A stretch of DNA of 64,000 bases from Parapusillimonas granuli (GCF_013416525.1 NZ_JACCEM010000002.1:496001-560000), one strand, 5' to 3'; shown: positions 35,189-43,811, counted from the first letter of the stretch. The notes: a model not told the origin generated them from the sequence alone. Numbers and translations are program-made.

Positions 35189-35290
35189 TTCAAATATTTC
35201 ATTTTTTTCATTTTAATGGGTTGCATCGTGTTACGACAAGGCATCCACCCTGTTTTTTTGATATATGTTGGTATATGTATCTGAAAAACG
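35189..35290 (-). promoter_or_regulatory. AT-rich leader with repeated ATGAAA units upstream of the HTH-receiver gene
   Basis: Four ATGAAA/TTGAAA-like units lie within 35184-35215 (minus strand), and TATATG-type repeats at 35263-35277. An 8-codon frame (MKKMKYLK) ends at the HTH gene's ATG as ATGA. The low GC contrasts sharply with the neighbouring genes. It probably contains the promoter of the signalling operon; no single -10/-35 pair stands out. Confidence 0.45.
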
Positions 35291-35671
35291 ACAGCGCGCG
35301 CCGTCGGCTCCGCGATCTACAGGGACATGGAGAACGAATTGGACATGGGAGGGCTCCCTGGAGTCACAGGGCAGGCGGCACGCCGTATGGACATGCAGCG
35401 GGACGTGGTATTCGGTGACCTGGGTTGCTATCCGGCCATGGTGATAGGCGGCTTCGGACTGGCTCATCGGCCCGCACTCGATCAGCTTCTTCATCGTGCG
35501 CTTTGCGCTGGCCCACAGCGTAGGCACGGCCACCCCGCAGTGCGATGGCAAACGACGCTGCGGCAGAGACAATGAGCGCCCGCCGGAATTGGCGGGCGCG
35601 GCCGAGGCTACTGGATTTTCGAGACTTCTTTCTTGGCGTGCATTGGCATCGTAGGCGAAACCCCTGCACGC
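35291..35671. other. Gene-poor stretch, no supported gene
   Basis: About 380 bp with short overlapping frames on both strands, none with a recognisable domain, ribosome-binding site or consistent codon use. It holds a perfect 9-bp hairpin (35576-35584 with 35591-35599, loop GGAATT) without a T-tract. Together with the broken toxin-antitoxin genes next to it, this looks like eroded accessory DNA beside tRNA-Lys. Confidence 0.5.
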
Positions 35672-36048
35672 TTACGCTGCTTTCTTGCCCATGTGCATAT
35701 CCACATGGATGTCGACATAGGGACAGATCAGCGCGCCTGATTCGGCGTTCTCCAGCAAGCCCACTTCGACCAGGGCGGCGGCGTCTTCATGCACTCGCGT
35801 CACATCCCGCCCCAGGCGTCGGGCAAACTCGCGCACCCCGACCTCGCCGGCGCCTTGCAGCTCAGCAAGCATTGCCCAACGGTTCGGCGTGAGGCGCGAG
35901 AAAAAGGCGCCGGGAGTCTCGAAAACTTGAAGCCGTGGGTCGTGGGCGGAACCGGAGCCGGCGCCTTCCAGATGATCACCTGGATGATCCCGCCGTCGGG
36001 CGTCATGTCCTTGAAATCATGAACGAGTTCGGCTTTCATGTTGTCCAT
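35672..36048 (-). pseudogene. Collapsed toxin-antitoxin pair (TumE/DUF6516 toxin start joined to HTH antitoxin end)
   Basis: From 36048 the frame reads a DUF6516/TumE-type toxin start (MKAELVHDFKD, QVIIWKAPAPVPP) up to HGFK at 35926. Without a gap, but in another frame, the sequence then becomes the C-terminal half of the usual partner antitoxin: VFETPGAFFSRLTPNRW, then AMLAELQGAGEVGVREFARR, then LGRDVTRVHEDAAALVEVGL, ending at 35672. Intact toxins continue with a conserved RLVYV/GFDNE core, which is missing; the antitoxin N-terminus is missing too. A deletion from mid-toxin to mid-antitoxin explains this. The antitoxin remainder could still be made from the ATG at 35872 (66 residues with its HTH), but the toxin is dead. 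Confidence 0.75.
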
Positions 36049-36066
36049 CGTGCCAACACAATGCGC

Positions 36067-36100
36067 TGTTGTCAGTGCCGACAACACTGCCGACAACACT
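36067..36100. repeat. Tandem and inverted repeats upstream of the toxin remnant
   Basis: Two tandem 12-bp units (GCCGACAACACT, 36077-36088 and 36089-36100) and an inverted pair TGTTGTC/GACAACA (36067-36073, 36080-36086) lie 19-52 bp before the toxin start. This is the expected place for an antitoxin-bound operator. Confidence 0.55.
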
Positions 36101-36217
36101 GACCTATCGACCATATTGGCCGACAGGATTCAAGAAGACAGACGATCCAGCGCTGCCCTGACGCGACACGCCCCTATGAGGCGACCGCCGGGCATAAATC
36201 TTTCCTGATTCGCTCTT

Positions 36218-36239
36218 CTTGTCCCGCATGCGGGACAAG
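36218..36239. repeat. 22-bp perfect palindrome
   Basis: CTTGTCCCGCA at 36218-36228 is followed immediately by its exact complement to 36239. There is no T-tract on either side, so it is not an intrinsic terminator. It stands in non-coding DNA between the toxin remnant and tRNA-Lys. It could be an orphan operator or a recombination/mobile-element relic. Confidence 0.6.
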
Positions 36240-36333
36240 GCCCGGACCGTCCCTGCCGGCCACGGCAAATCTCACTGACGCCGGCCACCTGGCGCGATTC
36301 GCCAGCGCGGTCACATTTCGGGCACACAAGGAC

Positions 36334-36368
36334 GGAAAAGAAAAAGCCGCTCCGGCCAGGGAGCGGCT
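36334..36368 (-). terminator. Terminator of tRNA-Lys
   Basis: A 9-bp stem (AGCCGCTCC, 36345-36353 with 36360-36368) is followed on the minus strand by TTTTTCTTTT. It lies 26 bp after the tRNA 3' end. Confidence 0.88.
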
Positions 36369-36394
36369 AATTGCTTGATTTTGCTAGAATTGGT

Positions 36395-36470
36395 TGGTGG
36401 GTCGTGCGCGATTCGAACGCGCGACCAACGGATTAAAAGTCCGGTGCTCTACCGGCTGAGCTAACGACCC
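36395..36470 (-). tRNA. tRNA-Lys (anticodon TTT)
   Basis: 76 nt including an encoded CCA end. The acceptor stem GGGTCGT/ACGACCC, D-arm (TAGCTCAGCCGGTAGAGC), anticodon loop CTTTTAA with TTT, and T-arm (GCGCGTTCGAATCGCGC) all fold normally. It has its own terminator. tRNA-Lys genes are frequent integration targets, and the gene-poor stretch with relics lies on its 3' side. Confidence 0.97.
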
Positions 36471-36553
36471 CGACCGAAAGAACGAGATTATGACGTTTTC
36501 CCACGAAGCTGTCAATTTGACCTGCTCCCAACATTTACCCTGTTCCCACCGCC

Positions 36554-37345
36554 ATGCCACAGACCATACGCCTCAACATACTGTCCGACCTGCACCTTAG
36601 CCGGGCGGGCATGCCGCTGCCCCATACCGAGGCGGACATCGTGATTCTGGCGGGCGACATCGCGCGGCCGGAGCGCGCCATAGACTGGGCGATGGGCTTC
36701 GACAAGCCCGTGCTCTACGTTCCCGGCAACCATGAGTTCTATGGCGGCACGCTCGACGGCACCATCGAAGCGCTGCGGCGGCTGACCGCCGGCACGCACA
36801 TCCGGCTGCTGCACAACGGCCAGGCCGAGCTGCACGGCGTCCGCTTCCTGGGCAGCACGCTCTGGAGCGATTTCAACCTGGAAGGCCGGGGCCCCGCCCG
36901 CGAAAGAGCCATCGCCCAGGCGCTGCGCCTGACCTACGACTACGCGCGGATCAAGTCGCCGTCGGGGCCGCAGGGCCTGCTGACGCCGCAAGAAATGGAG
37001 GCCCTGTACGCTCGCAACCGGGCTTGGCTCGCGGCCAAGCTGAACGAAGCCCACCAGGGCCCCACGGTGGTGATCACGCATCATGCGCCGTCGCCGCGCA
37101 GCATCCACCCGCGCTTTGCCGGTTCGGCCATCAACACCTGCTTCGTCACCGACAATGAAGGCCTGATGGGCGCGGACCGGGTGGCCTTGTGGGTGCATGG
37201 GCACACCCACAACAGCTTCGACTACATGGTCGGCGGCACGCGCGTCGTCTGCAATCCGCGCGGCTACGTCACGGACGACAAGCTTGAAAACCCGGATTTC
37301 CGGCCCGGCCTGGTGGTGGAAATCAGCAAGCCGGACGCCGCTTAG
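36554..37345 (+). CDS. Calcineurin-like metallophosphoesterase
   Basis: 263 residues with a full set of phosphoesterase motifs: LSDLHLS, ILAGDIA, VPGNHEFYGG, THHAPSP and VHGHTHNSFDY. It is soluble and single-domain; the substrate is unknown. The ATG at 36554 follows a tRNA on the other strand; the final stop overlaps the converging GH31 stop by 3 bp. Confidence 0.88.
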   Translation: MPQTIRLNILSDLHLSRAGMPLPHTEADIVILAGDIARPERAIDWAMGFDKPVLYVPGNHEFYGGTLDGTIEALRRLTAGTHIRLLHNGQAELHGVRFLGSTLWSDFNLEGRGPARERAIAQALRLTYDYARIKSPSGPQGLLTPQEMEALYARNRAWLAAKLNEAHQGPTVVITHHAPSPRSIHPRFAGSAINTCFVTDNEGLMGADRVALWVHGHTHNSFDYMVGGTRVVCNPRGYVTDDKLENPDFRPGLVVEISKPDAA

Positions 37346-39603
37346 CGGGCTCTTGAAATACGGACCTCGGCGCCGCGCCGCTTGACTTCCAGCCCCTCGG
37401 ACGGCAGGATCCGCAGCCCTTCCAGCCCTTTGATGTAGCTGGAGCCCTGCATCTGCATGACGCGTATCTTGTTGCGCATGACGACGGGGCTGTGTTCGGG
37501 CATGCCGAACATCCAGACCTCGTCGAGGATGCGCGCGGAATTGAACTCGCCGGAATGCTGGACCGTGGGCCCCAGGCAGAGCATATGCCCTTCGCGCCCG
37601 AAGATGGGCAGGGTGTCCAGGTCGGCCTGGACCGTCCAGGTGGTGCCGCCTTCGTAGCGCCAGCCGGTATTGAGGTCCCACCAGGCCTCGCCCTTGGGCA
37701 GGTACACCTGGACTTCCTTGCCGGGCTTGAGCACGGGCGCGACCAGAAGAGCCGGCCCCAGCATGTATTGGGTGTCCCAGGCCTGCGCCAGGGTGTCGCC
37801 GGGAAAGCACAGCGCCATGGACCGCTGCACCGGCAGGCCGCTGCGCACGGCGTCTTCGATGATGCCCAGCACATACGGCACCAGGCGATAGCGCCACTGC
37901 AGCCAGTGCCGGACGAGCTCGCGGGTCTGGGCGTCGAAGGCCGACGGCAGCAATTGCGGATGGCCCTGGAAGCGGAAGTTGGCGGAAAATACGCTCATGG
38001 CCAGCCAGCGCACATAGAGTTCCGGAGTCATTTCGTCCAACGGGTGCTTGGCGGAGCCCAGCGCGTGCGTCTGCACCGGGACGCCGCTGTCGCCCAGCGA
38101 CAGCGCGGTGCGCAGGGAACGTTCCATGGCCGGCCAGCCGTTGCCGCCGCAGGCGCCGTCCTGCCAGGCGAAACGCTGGGCGGTGGGAAACAGGTCCGTG
38201 CTGCAGATGACGCCCTCCTGCGGCGTCTTGTGCCCCGCAACGGCATCGAAAAGCGCCTGCCGCGCCAGCAGCGGATAGATGCTGCGCAGCACCGCGCCGG
38301 TTTCGCCGCCCCGGGCCGTGATGCCGTCGGGGATGTCGAACTGCGCATCGCAGGCGGGCGCGCCCAGGCCTTCGTCGACGAGCTGGCGCTGGCGTTCCGA
38401 CCACAGCTTGAAGACGTCCTTGTTGGTCAGGTCGAGCAGCCCGAAAGGCTTGCCGCCCGTGACTTCGGTGCCCGGAAAGACGTGCGCTTCGCCGTCGTCG
38501 TTGATCAGCAGCCAGCCGCGGTCTTCCCATTCGGTGAAGAGCTCGGTGCCGCTCGGCACGCCGGGGAAGAACGGCGCCGCCACCTGCACGTTCAGGTCCT
38601 GGAAGGCGGCGAACATGGCGCGCGGATCGGGCACGCGGGCGGCATCCCATTCGAACGCCGGCTTGTCGGACTGGAAGCCGCAGACGGCGGGCGGCGCCAG
38701 GCGCACGACGTCCAGCCCCCATTCGTTGGCGCGGAATTCGCGGACGGCGCCCAGCGTATCGGCCAGCGACTGGCCCGCGGCCTGGTCCAGCCACACCCCC
38801 ATGGGCCACAGCCCGGGCTGGCCCGCCCGGCCGGTAAGCGCGGTATATTGATTGAGGATCTCGGATGGTTCGCCCACGAACAGGTAGGCGTCCAGCAGCG
38901 CATCATGAACGGCGATGCGGTAGCCGTCGTCCCGTTCGCTGTCGAGATCATGTTCGATGCGGGCCAGGGTGTTGACGTACAGGCCCCAGCCCTTGGTGCT
39001 CCATACCAGCGGCAGCGCGCGGCAGGCCGGGTCGTCCGACACCAGGCGCGTGCCGCGCCGGTCGAGTTCGCCGCCGGTCTCGCCGCCGCCGTGCAGCGCG
39101 TCGTCGCCGTCCAGGTCGATGCACAGCTGCCATAGCGCCTGCCCGCCGGCCTGGCCATGGGCCAGCGTGCCGCCGGCCCGGCTGCTCATCAGGCAGGCGC
39201 CGCCGCGATACACCGAGAACTGGAAGGGGCTGAGCTGAAGTTCGAGCACGGTGTCGCCTTGTTCCAGGCGCCACCCTTGCCGGGCGGATTCGGCGATGGA
39301 CGATACCGCGAGCTCGCCGACGGCTTCCTGCCGGGCGATCAGCATTTCGGCATGGGCGCGCTTGCGAGGGCTGAGCTTGTCGGGATCCAGGCTGCCTTGG
39401 GGGCCGCAACGCAAGCGGTATACACCCGGCGCGGCGGCCTCGACCTGCAGGTGCAGAGTGCCGCCTTCCATCGAAAAATCGGCGCAAGTCGATTTCGAAG
39501 CCAGGAATTCAATGGTGTCAATTTGCGTCAGGTGTTCAAGGTCGGACTTGGGCGGCACAGCGCAATCCTCGGGGCTTACGCCCATAAAAGCATCAAAAGC
39601 CAT
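37342..39603 (-). CDS. Divergent glycoside hydrolase family 31-like protein
   Basis: 753 residues with GH31 organisation: N-terminal beta-sandwich (about 40-250), (beta/alpha)8 barrel (about 260-590; LWPMGVWLDQ, NKDVFKLWSERQRQLVDEG) and C-terminal beta domains (LGPALLVAPVLKPGKEVQVYLPKGEAWWDLNTG, broken). Key barrel motifs are altered. The nucleophile segment, WKTDFGE in E. coli YicI, reads CDAQFD. The acid/base Asp region is shifted (AWQDGACGG), and the HDIGGF motif is replaced by HALGSAKH. It may have changed specificity or be non-catalytic. No sugar transporter is nearby. Start ATG at 39603, weak ribosome-binding site. Confidence 0.75.
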   Translation of the reverse strand: MAFDAFMGVSPEDCAVPPKSDLEHLTQIDTIEFLASKSTCADFSMEGGTLHLQVEAAAPGVYRLRCGPQGSLDPDKLSPRKRAHAEMLIARQEAVGELAVSSIAESARQGWRLEQGDTVLELQLSPFQFSVYRGGACLMSSRAGGTLAHGQAGGQALWQLCIDLDGDDALHGGGETGGELDRRGTRLVSDDPACRALPLVWSTKGWGLYVNTLARIEHDLDSERDDGYRIAVHDALLDAYLFVGEPSEILNQYTALTGRAGQPGLWPMGVWLDQAAGQSLADTLGAVREFRANEWGLDVVRLAPPAVCGFQSDKPAFEWDAARVPDPRAMFAAFQDLNVQVAAPFFPGVPSGTELFTEWEDRGWLLINDDGEAHVFPGTEVTGGKPFGLLDLTNKDVFKLWSERQRQLVDEGLGAPACDAQFDIPDGITARGGETGAVLRSIYPLLARQALFDAVAGHKTPQEGVICSTDLFPTAQRFAWQDGACGGNGWPAMERSLRTALSLGDSGVPVQTHALGSAKHPLDEMTPELYVRWLAMSVFSANFRFQGHPQLLPSAFDAQTRELVRHWLQWRYRLVPYVLGIIEDAVRSGLPVQRSMALCFPGDTLAQAWDTQYMLGPALLVAPVLKPGKEVQVYLPKGEAWWDLNTGWRYEGGTTWTVQADLDTLPIFGREGHMLCLGPTVQHSGEFNSARILDEVWMFGMPEHSPVVMRNKIRVMQMQGSSYIKGLEGLRILPSEGLEVKRRGAEVRISRAR

Positions 39604-39673
39604 TATTCTGACGGATTTAAGCCATAAAATAAAATGGTACAGCTTTATGAGCCTTCCGCAATGGCCGCAAGGC

Positions 39674-41545
39674 TTAGCGCGGCGCGATTTTTTGCAGCAA
39701 TTCGCGCTCCAGCGGCAGCGGTTCGCCGCACAGCCAAGCGGCGATCAAGTCCCCCGCCAGGGCGGACCAGCTCAGCCCCCGCGACCCGTACGCGCAGGCC
39801 AGCCACAAACCCTCGGCGCCCGCCACCGGCCCGATGACCGGCAGCCGGTCGGCCACGGCGGCCCGCCAGCCCGCCCACCCTTCCATGGCGCCCCGGCCCT
39901 GCGCCGCGGGCTGCGCGCGGCCGAGCAGCGCATGCAGCTTGCGCAGGTTTTCCTCGTGCCCGGCAACCGTCAGCTGCGGGCTTTCCGCATCCGGCACATA
40001 GGTGCCGCCCACCACGCCGCGCCCCTCGATGCGCGGCAGGCAGTACCCATTGCCGGCCAGGATGGCCCGGGTGTCCACCGCATCGGCTCCGTCCAGATAG
40101 CTGACCTGCCCGCCCATTCTGTACATGGCGCGCAGTTTCGGCAAGGGCGGCGCGCCGGCCACCGTGGCCAGCAGCGCCGGCGTGCCATGGGCGCCCGCCA
40201 GGACCAGATGGTCGCCGCTGGCCAGCACCCGCCCCTCGGGCCCGAACGCCCGCCACGACCCGGATGCGTCTTGCCCGATGGCGAGCACGCTCTCCGCCCT
40301 GAGCGCGATGGCCGCGGGCGCGAGCATCGCTGCGAGGAGCGGCTCCATCCGGACCAGCTGCCCGGCGGAAAACCACAAGCCGCCGGCGCCCAGGTCCACC
40401 CCCGTCCGCTCGCGTGCCTGCGCGGCATCGAGCCAGCGGACCCAGTCGGAAGCGAGCCGCAGCTCGTCCAGCGCGCGCCGCCATTGCCGGGCCCCGACGG
40501 GGTCGCGGATGACTTCCAGCGTGCCGCAACGCCAAGGGCGCGCCGCGCCGTCGAATTCTTGCCAGCGTGCCAGGGCGCGCAGGGCGCCGGCACGGCCGAT
40601 GCGCGAGCGCGGATCGTCGTCGCGGCTGAGGGCGGGCGTGAGCGCCGCGGCAAGATGGCCTTTGTGGCTTCCGCCCGCCCCCAGCGCGAACACCGGATCC
40701 AGCACCGTCGAACCAATGCCGCGCAGCGCCAGGGCGTGCGCCACCCCCGCGCCCGCCAGCCCGCCGCCGACGATGACGGCCGTGGCGGACCCGCCCTCGC
40801 CCGGCGGGCAGCCACGGCGGCCCAGCTCCGGCCGCAGGGAGGCCACCGTCATTTCCCGCTTGCCGCCGAAACCCCGGGTCTTGCTGACGAGAAACCCCGC
40901 GGCGGCCAGGGAGCGCCGCATCTCGCCCGCGCAGCACCAAGTGGCCGCCGTCGCGTGCGCATTGGCCATGCGGACCAGTTGCCCGAACAATTGGCGGGAC
41001 CACATCTGCGGATTCACGCGGGGCGCGAACCCGTCCAGGAAGAAGGCGTCGACCCGGGCCGAGACCTGCCTGGCCAGGCGCTCGACCGTGCCGAACGCCA
41101 GCGTCAGCGTCAGGCTGCCGCCTTCGAATTCGAGCCGGTGCAGGCCCGGCAGCAGCACCGGCCACGCCTGGATCAGCTGCTCGGCGAGCCGCCTTTCGGG
41201 CGGCTCCAGGCGCGGCAGCAACAGCCCGGACAGGTCCGGCGCGGAAAAGGGGTGGGCTTCGAACGACACCACGTGCAGGCGCCGGGACCGCTGCGGGTCA
41301 TCCCGCCAGGCCTGCCACAGGGCCAGGAAGTTGTGCCCCAGCCCGAACCCGGTCTCGCACACCGTGAAGGCGTCCTTGCCGCGCCAGCGCTCCGGCAGGC
41401 CATTGCCTTCCAGGAACACCCGCCGGGCCTGGGCCAGCGCGCCCCAGGCCGGATGATAGACGTCGCCGTACCGGGCGCTCATGGGGGTGCCGCGCGCGTC
41501 GAAGGCCGGCGTGGCGGGAATCAGGGGTTCATACTTGCTCGACAT
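39674..41545 (-). CDS. mnmC: Bifunctional tRNA 5-methylaminomethyl-2-thiouridine biosynthesis protein MnmC
   Basis: 623 residues. The N-terminal SAM-methyltransferase (about 1-240; CETGFGLGHNFLALW, FFLDGFAP) performs the last step. The C-terminal FAD domain (about 255-623; AVIVGGGLAGAGVAHALALRG, GLWLACAYGSRGLSWS) removes the carboxymethyl group from cmnm5s2U at the wobble position. Both halves are intact. Start taken as ATG 41545 (MSSKYEPL); a TTG six codons earlier is possible. Diverges from the IMPase-family gene. Confidence 0.93.
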   Translation of the reverse strand: MSSKYEPLIPATPAFDARGTPMSARYGDVYHPAWGALAQARRVFLEGNGLPERWRGKDAFTVCETGFGLGHNFLALWQAWRDDPQRSRRLHVVSFEAHPFSAPDLSGLLLPRLEPPERRLAEQLIQAWPVLLPGLHRLEFEGGSLTLTLAFGTVERLARQVSARVDAFFLDGFAPRVNPQMWSRQLFGQLVRMANAHATAATWCCAGEMRRSLAAAGFLVSKTRGFGGKREMTVASLRPELGRRGCPPGEGGSATAVIVGGGLAGAGVAHALALRGIGSTVLDPVFALGAGGSHKGHLAAALTPALSRDDDPRSRIGRAGALRALARWQEFDGAARPWRCGTLEVIRDPVGARQWRRALDELRLASDWVRWLDAAQARERTGVDLGAGGLWFSAGQLVRMEPLLAAMLAPAAIALRAESVLAIGQDASGSWRAFGPEGRVLASGDHLVLAGAHGTPALLATVAGAPPLPKLRAMYRMGGQVSYLDGADAVDTRAILAGNGYCLPRIEGRGVVGGTYVPDAESPQLTVAGHEENLRKLHALLGRAQPAAQGRGAMEGWAGWRAAVADRLPVIGPVAGAEGLWLACAYGSRGLSWSALAGDLIAAWLCGEPLPLERELLQKIAPR

Positions 41546-41634
41546 GCCTGCCGCCTGGAACAAAGACCTTCACGTACAATGACTGTGGAAATGAATGAGC
41601 GTGTTCCGCTCTTGTCGAACAGGGCCTCTACCGT

Positions 41635-42504
41635 ATGCAATCAACCCGTCTGCCACTCAGCGACTGCCTGGATGCCGCCGTTACCGCCGCGCACGCCGCA
41701 GCCGCCATTCTACAAGCCTACTCGCACAACCGCGCCGAACTCGTTATCGACAAGAAAATGCGCAACGACCTGGTCTCCCAGGCCGACCGCGAAGCCGAAC
41801 AGGCCGTCATACAGATCCTGCGCGACCGCACGCCCGACCTGGGCATCGTCGCCGAAGAAAGCGGCGGCAGGGCTTCCAGCCTGGCGACCTGGTATATAGA
41901 CCCGCTGGACGGAACCACCAATTTCCTGCATGGCATTCCCCATTATGCGGTGTCGATCGCCCTGGTCGCCCATGAAAACGCCGTGGTCGACGGCGGCAAG
42001 CCCCTGCAGCGCGACACGCCGGTCATCGGGGTGGTCTACGACCCCAACCGGGAAGAGCTCTACAGCGCCATGCACGGCGTCGGCGCCTGGCTGAACGAAC
42101 ACCGCATCACGTGCTCGCAAACCACGCAGCTGTCCGAAGCCGTGCTGGGCACGGGCCTGCCCTTCCGCGATTTCTCCTTCACCGACCAATACATGCCCAC
42201 CCTGGACGCCTCCATCCAGCTCACGCGCGGCGTGCGCCGCCTGGGCGCGGCGGCGCTGGACCTGGCCTGGGTGGCTTGCGGGCGCTACGACGGCTATTGG
42301 GAAATGGGCCTGGCCCCCTGGGACGTCGCCGCGGGAACCGTCATCGTGCGCGAAGCCGGGGGCGTCTGCGAAGACATGTACCACCGCGACCCCTGGCCGA
42401 TCAAAGGCTATGTCTATGCCGGGAACCCCCACACCGCCCCCGCGCTCGACGCCATGATACAGCCGCACCTGGACTACGCCGCGCCGGGGCCCGCCGCCGA
42501 ATAA
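41635..42504 (+). CDS. suhB: Inositol monophosphatase family protein (SuhB-like)
   Basis: 289 residues. Metal-binding motifs EES (AEESGG), DPLDGTTNF and the C-terminal APWDVAAG are all present, so phosphatase activity is expected. In E. coli SuhB also acts in rRNA transcription antitermination; that role here is inference. Relative to E. coli SuhB there is an insertion of about 14 residues (VVDGGKPLQRDTPV) before the VVYDP strand. Confidence 0.87.
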   Translation: MQSTRLPLSDCLDAAVTAAHAAAAILQAYSHNRAELVIDKKMRNDLVSQADREAEQAVIQILRDRTPDLGIVAEESGGRASSLATWYIDPLDGTTNFLHGIPHYAVSIALVAHENAVVDGGKPLQRDTPVIGVVYDPNREELYSAMHGVGAWLNEHRITCSQTTQLSEAVLGTGLPFRDFSFTDQYMPTLDASIQLTRGVRRLGAAALDLAWVACGRYDGYWEMGLAPWDVAAGTVIVREAGGVCEDMYHRDPWPIKGYVYAGNPHTAPALDAMIQPHLDYAAPGPAAE

Positions 42505-42608
42505 ACGATGCGGGCGCCGCCTGCCGGCCCGGCTTCAATTGCGCGATGATCGGTGATACGCTCCCATACGGGTATTTCCACGGCATTCAACACATCAGGA
42601 ACCAAACC

Positions 42609-43811
42609 ATGAAGCTTACCGAGCCTATTCTGGAATGGAAGTCGGAAATCACAGCCATTCGCCGCGACATCCACGCCCACCCCGAACTCGCCTACGAAGA
42701 AATCCGTACCGCGGACATCGTCGCGCAAAAACTCGAATCATGGGGCATACCGGTCCACAGGGGGCTCGGCGTCACCGGCGTGGTCGGCACCATCCATGGC
42801 AAGACACAGAACGGCAGGGCCCTGGGCCTGCGCGCCGACATGGACGCGCTGCCCATGCAGGAACTCAACAGCTTCGAGCATGCCAGCCGCCATCCGGGCA
42901 AAATGCACGCCTGCGGCCACGACGGCCACACCGCCATGCTGCTGGCGGCGGCCCGCTACCTGGCCGAACACCGCGACTTCGACGGAACGGTTTATGTGAT
43001 CTTCCAGCCGGCCGAAGAAGGTTCGTGCGGGGCCAAGGCCATGATAGACGACGGCCTGTTCACCCGCTTTCCCATGGACGCCGTCTTCGGCATGCACAAT
43101 TGGCCCGGCATGGCGGTCGGCAGCTTCGGCCTGGTCGCGGGCCCCATCATGGCCTCCAGCAACACCTTCGAAATCGCCATCGAAGGCAAGGGCGCGCACG
43201 GCGGCATGCCCCATCTTGGCGCGGACCCGATCATGGCGGCCGTCCAGATCGCACAAAGCCTGCAGACCATCGTCACGCGCAACCGCAACCCGCTGGAACC
43301 GGCCGTGGTCAGCATCACCCAGATCCACGCCGGCTCGGCCGACAACGTCATTCCCACCGATGCGATGCTGCGCGGCACGGTGCGCACCTTTTCCGAAGAC
43401 ATGCTGGACCTGATCGAGCAGCGCATGCGGGAAATCTCCGAGCACACCGCCCATGCCCTGGGCTGCAAGGCCGATTTCCACTTCCAGCGCAAGTATCCGC
43501 CCACGGTCAACCACGCCGGCGAAGCCGCCTTGTGCGCGCGCGTCCTGGAGGGCATCGTGGGCAAGGAAAACGTCAACGCCTCGGTCCAGCCTTCCATGGG
43601 CGCCGAAGACTTCGCCTTCATGCTCAAGGAAAAGCCCGGCTGTTATGTCTGGATCGGCAACGGCCAGGGCGACCACCGCGCCGCCGGCCACGGCCTGGGG
43701 CCCTGCATGCTGCACAACGGCAGCTACGATTTCAACGACGACCTCATTCCCCTCGGGGCGACCTACTGGGTGGAACTCGCGCGGCATTGGCTGGCACAAG
43801 CCGGCGCGTAG
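42609..43811 (+). CDS. M20-family amidohydrolase (hippurate hydrolase/carboxypeptidase type)
   Basis: 400 residues. Zn ligands and catalytic residues lie in RADMDALPMQE, HACGHDGHTAML, FQPAEEGSCGAKAMIDDG (general base Glu), GMHNWPG and the C-terminal MGAEDFAFML. The dimerisation lid region is GKGAHGGMPHLGADPI. It would hydrolyse an N-acyl amino acid or similar amide; the exact substrate is unknown. The start ATG at 42609 follows a 104-bp gap after the IMPase-family gene. Confidence 0.9.
   Translation: MKLTEPILEWKSEITAIRRDIHAHPELAYEEIRTADIVAQKLESWGIPVHRGLGVTGVVGTIHGKTQNGRALGLRADMDALPMQELNSFEHASRHPGKMHACGHDGHTAMLLAAARYLAEHRDFDGTVYVIFQPAEEGSCGAKAMIDDGLFTRFPMDAVFGMHNWPGMAVGSFGLVAGPIMASSNTFEIAIEGKGAHGGMPHLGADPIMAAVQIAQSLQTIVTRNRNPLEPAVVSITQIHAGSADNVIPTDAMLRGTVRTFSEDMLDLIEQRMREISEHTAHALGCKADFHFQRKYPPTVNHAGEAALCARVLEGIVGKENVNASVQPSMGAEDFAFMLKEKPGCYVWIGNGQGDHRAAGHGLGPCMLHNGSYDFNDDLIPLGATYWVELARHWLAQAGA

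Noticed and set aside
35231-35572. 113-codon minus-strand frame in the gene-poor stretch
   Set aside because: No ribosome-binding site, no recognisable domain, and overlapping alternative frames of similar length on both strands.
36130-36327. 65-codon Cys-containing frame resembling a zinc ribbon (CPKC, CPAC)
   Set aside because: Spans the 22-bp palindrome and a non-coding area, lacks a ribosome-binding site, and the spacing of cysteines fits no family I know.
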